NCBI GenBank assembly: GCA_937873245.1
Contig: CALMVY010000095.1
Location: 1 to 10,399, forward strand
Direction: 5' to 3'
DNA: 10,399 nucleotides
Source: an uncultured Arthrobacter sp.
GTDB taxonomy: Bacteria; Actinomycetota; Actinomycetes; Actinomycetales; Micrococcaceae
Part shown: piece by piece, positions 6,356 through 10,399 of the stretch
Numbering within the stretch: position 1 is the stretch's first letter
Layout of the letters: each line of letters opens with the position of its first letter
Made by a program: the position numbers and the translations under genes
The notes under the pieces: generated by a model
The model's database searches: none
Told to the model about the DNA's origin: nothing
The model's input: only the letters and a program-made list of their open reading frames with translations

Positions 6356-7158
6356 CAGGCCACAGCGCCCTTGCCTGCAGCGCCCGTGCGCGCGAGGAAG
6401 TAGCGCTCCAGGTCCAGAGTGAGCAGCGCCTGTTCACGTTCTTCCGGGGTGTAGGCGTCGGCCGCGAAGGCGCGTGCCTTCGCGGCGAGGTCTTCGCGCG
6501 ACGACTCCTCGATGAGGCGCCCGTTGTGGATGATGCCGATACGGTCGGCCAGGTGGGCGACCTCGGCAAGGATGTGGCTCGACATAAAGACGGTGACCCC
6601 GCGCTCGTCGGCGAGTGAGCGGAGGAGTTCGCGGATCTCGACGATGCCGGCCGGGTCGAGGCCGTTGGCGGGCTCGTCGAGCACCAGCAGTTCGGGGGAG
6701 TGCAGCAGCGCGCGGGCGAGTGAGAGGCGTTGCTTGTTGCCGAGCGAGAGCTGCCCGGCGCGCCGCGCGGCGTACGGGCCGAGGCGGAGCAGTGCGATCG
6801 AGTCCTCGACCGACCCCGGCGGTGAGCCGGTGAGGCGGCGCTGAATGTCGAGGTTTTCGCGCACGGTGAGGTTGGGGTAGGCGGTGGCCGTCTCGACAAG
6901 GAATCCGACGCGCGAGAACACGTTCGTCTCACCGGGGACCATGCGCCGGCCGAGTACGGTTACTTCCCCGCTGCTCGGTCGGATCAGACCGAGCAGCATA
7001 CGGATTGTGGTGGTCTTTCCCGCCCCGTTCCTGCCAAGGAATCCGTAAATTTCGCCGCGGCGGACGTCGAGGTTGAGCGAGTCGACGGCGGTGACGTCGC
7101 GGTACCGCTTGACGAGGGCGCGCGTGGAAACTGCGGTGGCAGGATGGGTCTCCTCCAT
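6355..7158 (-). CDS. ABC transporter ATP-binding protein (BcrA-like)
   Basis: This 267-residue ATPase powers the permease encoded just downstream. Walker A is GRNGAGKTT (42-50). The signature is LSLGNKQRL (137-145), the LSLG variant usual in BcrA-type exporters rather than LSGGQ. Walker B is LLVLDEP (157-163) with catalytic Glu162, the D-loop GLDP follows, and the H-loop is SSH (His195). The Q-loop region reads GFLVETATAYPNLTVRENL, with Glu where many ABC proteins have Gln; this is also common in the BcrA group. The C-terminal 50 residues are a short family-specific tail. The ATG at 7158 lies in the loop of a perfect 14-bp inverted repeat and follows the same CAGGATGGG motif that precedes the kinase gene. 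No regulator gene adjoins. Substrate unknown. Confidence 0.9.
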   Translation of the reverse strand: MEETHPATAVSTRALVKRYRDVTAVDSLNLDVRRGEIYGFLGRNGAGKTTTIRMLLGLIRPSSGEVTVLGRRMVPGETNVFSRVGFLVETATAYPNLTVRENLDIQRRLTGSPPGSVEDSIALLRLGPYAARRAGQLSLGNKQRLSLARALLHSPELLVLDEPANGLDPAGIVEIRELLRSLADERGVTVFMSSHILAEVAHLADRIGIIHNGRLIEESSREDLAAKARAFAADAYTPEEREQALLTLDLERYFLARTGAAGKGAVA

Positions 7159-7175
7159 GGCCCCATCCTGCCACC
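7135..7175. promoter_or_regulatory. Perfect 14-bp inverted repeat around the ABC ATPase start codon
   Basis: GGTGGCAGGATGGG at 7135-7148 is exactly inverted at 7162-7175, with 13 bases between that contain the ATG. One arm is the start-proximal AGGATGGG motif; the other encodes residues 5-8 (HPAT). It could be an operator or an RNA hairpin that hides the start. Function is inferred. Confidence 0.55.
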
Positions 7176-7391
7176 ACGTCCGGAAGGATCACAGTGCGGG
7201 TATTCACAGCGGGCCGGGGACGGGTTCCGGTTCTCGGGGCAGCCGGTTCGTATGCCGGCGCGGGGTGAGAGAATGGGAGGCGGTTCCCGCGGCCAGCCCG
7301 CCAGGAGCCATCCAGTGCTAATACAGCCGGCCGCCGTGTTGTCCTCCATGAGGATCCGGGCGCCGAGCGAACCACTACGAATGGAACACCC

Positions 7392-8087
7392 ATGACTTCC
7401 GCCAACACCCTCCCCGCCGCAGCCCCGCCAAGGTTCGCTTCCATCGGCTCCCCGTACTTCGGCATCATGCTCGCTGCCATGGCCGTGGTGCTGATCCTGT
7501 CAAACATCGGTGCATCGAAGGGCGTGGCGATCGGCCCGATCATCACCGACGGCGGCTTCTTCCTCTTCCCGCTGGCTTACATCCTGGGTGACGTCATCAG
7601 CGAGGTCTACGGGTTCAGGGTGGCGCGCAAGGCCATTTTCACCACCTTCGCGCTCTCCGTCTTCGCGTCGCTCTGCTACTGGGTCATCATCGCCCTGCCC
7701 GGCTTCGACGACGACTTCGGCGCCGCCAAGCAGGCCGCGCTGGAAGGCGCCCTGGGCCCGGTCCCGCAGATCGTGCTCGCCTCGTTGCTGGCCTTCCTGG
7801 CCGGACAGACCATCAACGCCTGGATCCTGGTGAAGATGAAGGCACGCACGGGGGAGAAGTCCCTCTGGGCACGCATCATGGGCTCGTCGGTGGCCGGGGA
7901 GTTCGTGGACACCCTGATTTTCTGCAGCATCGCGGCTTCCGTGATCGGGATTACCGACGTCGGCACGTTCGTGAACTACGTCGCCGTGGGCTTCCTCTAC
8001 AAGACCCTCGTGGAGTTCCTCTTCGTCCCGGTCACCGCGGCCGCGATTGGCTGGATCAAGAAGCGCGAACCGAGCTACGGGGCGTAA
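7392..8087 (+). CDS. Queuosine precursor transporter (YhhQ/QPTR family, DUF165)
   Basis: This 231-residue membrane protein belongs to the family that imports queuine or its precursors preQ0 and preQ1, for making queuosine in tRNA. Family features are SNIGASKGVAIGP (37-49), the signature FPLAYILGDVISEVYG (59-74), GQTINAWI (138-145), RIMGSSVAGEFVDTLIF (161-177) and KTLVEFLFVPVT (204-215). About six membrane helices are visible. The context is strong, because tgt, which uses the imported base, begins about 1.2 kb away. The start at 7392 has no strong ribosome site; the weak GGAAC just upstream is the best available. The 233-base gap to the divergent ABC operon holds no recognisable preQ1 riboswitch. 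The exact substrate (queuine or preQ1) cannot be read from sequence. Confidence 0.88.
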   Translation: MTSANTLPAAAPPRFASIGSPYFGIMLAAMAVVLILSNIGASKGVAIGPIITDGGFFLFPLAYILGDVISEVYGFRVARKAIFTTFALSVFASLCYWVIIALPGFDDDFGAAKQAALEGALGPVPQIVLASLLAFLAGQTINAWILVKMKARTGEKSLWARIMGSSVAGEFVDTLIFCSIAASVIGITDVGTFVNYVAVGFLYKTLVEFLFVPVTAAAIGWIKKREPSYGA

Positions 8088-8102
8088 GGGTTCCTCATTC
8101 CT

Positions 8103-8176
8103 CCGCCGTTTCGACGGTTCCGTGCCCACTCGACGCCGCGCACCGTCTAGCCGCTGCGGAACCGTCGAAACGGCGG
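8103..8176. repeat. Dispersed inverted repeat, copy 2, running into a coding sequence
   Basis: A perfect 20-bp stem (8103-8122 with 8157-8176) encloses a 34-base loop. Its outer core TTCGACGGTTCCG and the start of its loop (TGCCCACT) match copy 1. The element lies between convergent genes. The stop codon of the DUF559 gene (8147-8149) is inside the loop, and the right arm encodes residues of the PPFRRFR tail of that protein. Confidence 0.88.
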
Positions 8177-9109
8177 GCTGTCGGCCGCCGTGCCGTGGCT
8201 CAACGCCCGTAACACCCTGTACTTGAACTCCACTTCGTTGAACAGGTCCCTCCACTCGATCCGGAGGAACGTCCAGCCCTGTTCCATCAGTGCTTTCTCG
8301 CGGCGCCGCTCGGCGAACAGTACGTCGCCCGTGGGACGGTAGTCGAAGTACTTGGGCCTGCCGTCGAACTCAAGGGCAACTTTTCGCTCCGGCCAGGCAA
8401 AGTCCAGCCGGTGCTCCCCGAGCGGCGTCCGGACCACGTACTGCACCTCGGGCGGCGTGATCCTGAGCCTGCGTAGGAGTTCCCTTGTCAGGCTTTCGCC
8501 GGCAGACTCGGAGCGGGGGTCAGCCAGTTCGAGGGCACGCCGCAAGGCGACCACTCCGTTGCGGCCCGCGAGGTCGGTGCACCGGGCCCGGACGAGGCCA
8601 AGGTCAGCGCCCATCCGGGCGGCGTGATCCATCAGAATGACGGCTTGCGGCACGGTGAACATCAGGCAGCAATCCACCACGGTGCGTTCCAGCGAGGTGC
8701 AGGGAAGCCCGTCCACGAAGCACACCTCGCGGCTGCCTAAAGAGCGGGTGTGCGCCACGACGTCGCGTCCGTGCGAGATCCCGGAGGGGCATTTTTCCTG
8801 GGTCAGGTGCACGCGGTCATCGGCTTTCCACAGCTGGAGGTAGTGCAGGCTGGCACCCGAGACATGGCTGTAGACAAAGCGCCCCGGCGACGTCCTTAGC
8901 GTCCCGAGCGAATGGGCGAAGACCCGCTGCCGCCGTCGGACGGTGGAGTTCAGCCCCCGCCACCATTCTGCGCGCGCGTAAGTGCCGCGGCGCACCCGGA
9001 CGAGCTCCGCCCCTTGCACCAGCTGTGCAATGGCCCGGGAGTTCAGTCCGGATGCCAGGAGCTGGTCCGTGCGCCAGAGGTCCGCGGTTGCGGGGAGTTC
9101 GAAGGTCAT
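8147..9109 (-). CDS. AbiEi-like N-terminal domain with DUF559/Vsr-like nuclease domain
   Basis: This 320-residue protein (328 from a GTG at 9133) is of a type common and multicopy in actinobacteria. Residues about 10-48 (WRTDQLLASGLNSRAIAQLV, then LVRVRRGTYA) form a winged-helix region like the AbiEi-type antitoxins. The middle includes TSLERTVVDCC (138-148). The C-terminal 120 residues match the DUF559/Vsr fold: E205, then RLDFAWPE with D236, ALEFDG with E247 and D249, and EQGWTFLRIEWRDL (276-289). These could form a PD-(D/E)xK-like nuclease site. No AbiEii toxin partner is adjacent. ATG 9109 is preferred as the N-terminus fits, but neither start has a good ribosome site. The last residues come from repeat sequence. 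Function unknown; DNA defence or repair are guesses. Confidence 0.8.
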   Translation of the reverse strand: MTFELPATADLWRTDQLLASGLNSRAIAQLVQGAELVRVRRGTYARAEWWRGLNSTVRRRQRVFAHSLGTLRTSPGRFVYSHVSGASLHYLQLWKADDRVHLTQEKCPSGISHGRDVVAHTRSLGSREVCFVDGLPCTSLERTVVDCCLMFTVPQAVILMDHAARMGADLGLVRARCTDLAGRNGVVALRRALELADPRSESAGESLTRELLRRLRITPPEVQYVVRTPLGEHRLDFAWPERKVALEFDGRPKYFDYRPTGDVLFAERRREKALMEQGWTFLRIEWRDLFNEVEFKYRVLRALSHGTAADSPPFRRFRSG

Positions 9110-9171
9110 GGAACCAGCGTCACGCGCGCGCACTGCTGCGCCCAGAGACTTGGGCGGGTATGTGGAAAGCC

Positions 9172-9239
9172 CCGATTCGACGGTTGCCCGCCTGCTCGAC
9201 GTTTCCCGACGTCGTGGGCGCAGGGAACCGTCGAATCGG
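9172..9239. repeat. Dispersed inverted repeat, copy 3 (TTCGACGGTT family)
   Basis: A perfect 14-bp stem (CCGATTCGACGGTT, 9172-9185, with 9226-9239) shares TTCGACGGTT with copies 1 and 2. The 40-base loop contains CTCGACG like copy 2, and an inner 5-bp stem (9197-9201 with 9210-9214). It lies between two minus-strand genes, upstream of the DUF559 gene and downstream of tgt. Confidence 0.82.
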
Positions 9240-9275
9240 CGGCGACCCCGGCGACCTCGACGCCGGCGGCGGGAC

Positions 9276-10399
9276 CTAGGAGTAGTACTGCCCCAGGGTC
9301 TCGGCCTTGAACTCGAAGAAGTTGCCGGCCTCGATGGCGAGACGGGCGTCGTCGACCATTTTCACCACAAAGCGCTCGTTGTGGATCGAGATCAGCGTGG
9401 CGGAAACCATCTCCTTGGCCTTGAACAGGTGGTGGATGTAGGCCCGCGAATAGTTCAGGCAGGCGTAGCAGTCGCAGCCTTCCTGCAGCGGGCCGAAGTC
9501 GCGCTTGTACATGGCGCCGGAGAGGTTGTACCGGCCGGTGGGGTGGTAGAACGCCGAGTTCCGGGCCACCCGGGTGGGGGAGACACAGTCGAAGGTGTCC
9601 GCGCCGTTCTCGATCGCGGTGAAAATGTCGTCCGGTTCGGAGATGCCCAGCAGGTGCCGCGGTTTGTTCTCCGGCAGCTCCTCGTTGCACCAGCGCACGA
9701 TCGTGCCCAGGTTCTCCTTCTCCAGGGCGCCGCCGATGCCGAAGCCGTCGAAGTTCATCGCGCCGAGGTCCCGGCAGGCCTTCCGGCGCAGGTCCTCGTA
9801 CTGCGCGCCCTGGATGACCCCGAACAGCGCCTGATAGGGCTTGCCGGCCCGCTCGGCGGTCAGCCGGAAATGCTCGGTGATGCAGCGCTCGGCCCAGCGG
9901 CGCGTGCGTTCCAGGGACTCCTCCTGGTAGCCGCGGGAGTTCTGCAGCGTGGTGAGCTCGTCGAAGGCGAACATAATGTCCGCGCCGATCTGGTGCTGGA
10001 CGTTCATGGAAATTTCCGGGCTGAAGCGGTGCCGGTCGCCGTTGAGGTGGCTCTTGAACCACACGCCTTCCTCGTCCACATGCGCCAGCCGCTCCTTGCC
10101 GGGGGCGACGGCGTCATCGGGCCCGGAGTTGTCCACCGATTTCATGTCGATGACCTTCTTGAACCCCGAGCCCAGGCTCATCACCTGGAACCCGCCGGAG
10201 TCGGTGAAGGTGGGCCCGCGCCAGTTCATGAACGCGCCCAGCCCGCCGGCCTCGTCCAGGATGTCCGCGCCGGGCTGCAGGTACAGGTGGTAGGCGTTGG
10301 CGAGCACGGCCTTCGCCCCGAGCTCGGCGACGGATTCCGGGAGCACCGACTTGACGGTGGCCTTGGTGCCGACGGCGATGAACGCCGGGGTCTGGATCT
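9276..10399 (-). CDS. tgt: tRNA-guanine transglycosylase (5' end beyond the window)
   Basis: Tgt exchanges guanine 34 of GUN-anticodon tRNAs for queuine or preQ1. The frame is open through the window's right edge and already shows the family N-terminal motif TPAFIAVGTKATVKS at the edge, so only a short N-terminus is missing. Conserved parts are AYHLYLQPG, TDSGGFQ (Asp codon at 10200-10202), FAFDELTT, ALFGVIQGA, HLLGISEPDDI, DTFDCVSPTR with the nucleophile Asp (9588-9590), and the zinc ligands CDCYAC and His in SIHNERF. The pocket loop reads GGALEKE where Zymomonas-type enzymes have GGLAVGE; the Glu corresponding to 235 is kept but Val233 is replaced by Glu. With a YhhQ-type transporter nearby, the natural substrate is probably imported. 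Family certain, base preference inferred. Confidence 0.93.
   Translation of the reverse strand, partial: IQTPAFIAVGTKATVKSVLPESVAELGAKAVLANAYHLYLQPGADILDEAGGLGAFMNWRGPTFTDSGGFQVMSLGSGFKKVIDMKSVDNSGPDDAVAPGKERLAHVDEEGVWFKSHLNGDRHRFSPEISMNVQHQIGADIMFAFDELTTLQNSRGYQEESLERTRRWAERCITEHFRLTAERAGKPYQALFGVIQGAQYEDLRRKACRDLGAMNFDGFGIGGALEKENLGTIVRWCNEELPENKPRHLLGISEPDDIFTAIENGADTFDCVSPTRVARNSAFYHPTGRYNLSGAMYKRDFGPLQEGCDCYACLNYSRAYIHHLFKAKEMVSATLISIHNERFVVKMVDDARLAIEAGNFFEFKAETLGQYYS

Noticed and set aside
7159..7391. Possible preQ1 riboswitch or leader peptide before the YhhQ-type gene
   Set aside because: I found no preQ1 aptamer-like sequence, and the short frame ending in the ATGA overlap (from an ATG at about 7254) has no ribosome site or conserved look.
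7500..8255. A 251-codon minus-strand frame opposite the YhhQ-type transporter
   Set aside because: Its composition is charged and low in hydrophobic residues, it is antisense to a clearly conserved membrane protein, and it has no family match that I recognise.
8912..9310. Plus-strand frame spanning the DUF559 gene start and repeat copy 3
   Set aside because: It overlaps antisense coding sequence and the inverted repeat, and shows no domain.

Overview
The window is GC-rich DNA (my reading, not computed) with actinobacterial codon use. Its best-recognised proteins (a KgtP-type symporter, a ThiD/PdxK kinase, a YhhQ-type queuosine-precursor transporter, a tRNA-guanine transglycosylase and an AbiEi-like/DUF559 protein) fit a chromosomal segment from a Micrococcales bacterium such as Arthrobacter or a relative. 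That placement is an inference from the look of the proteins. No rRNA, tRNA or CRISPR array was seen.

Layout. 1-1885 is the istA end of an IS21-family insertion sequence on the minus strand. It has a complete istA, the start of istB (which stops looking like IstB after about 30 codons) and terminal repeats near 1810-1885. The element abuts a serpin gene at 1886-2899 (+) whose first part is missing, so the serpin is almost certainly broken. A ThiD-family kinase, probably pyridoxal kinase, lies at 2972-3853 (-) and is divergent from a KgtP-like dicarboxylate/H+ symporter at 3996-5408 (+). A large hairpin at 5439-5497 separates the symporter from a convergent two-gene ABC exporter operon (ATPase 6355-7158, permease 5573-6355, both -, overlapping by one base). 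A YhhQ-family transporter follows at 7392-8087 (+), then a solitary AbiEi-like/DUF559 protein at 8147-9109 (-), then tgt from 9276 off the right edge (-).

How the genes work together. The YhhQ-type transporter and Tgt form a likely queuosine salvage pair: import of queuine or a precursor, then insertion at tRNA position 34. No de novo queuosine genes are in view. The ABC pair is translationally coupled and resembles BcrA-type ATPases with an ABC-2 permease. The remaining genes look like ordinary housekeeping neighbours.

The most interesting non-coding structure is of three kinds. First, a 14-bp foldback buries the istA ribosome binding site only in transcripts that enter from outside the element, which looks like an anti-readthrough device. 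Second, a family of three dispersed inverted repeats shares the core TTCGACGGTT, and one copy runs into the 3' end of a coding sequence. Third, a perfect 14-bp inverted repeat surrounds the start codon of the ABC ATPase. I did not find a convincing wholly new multi-gene system.
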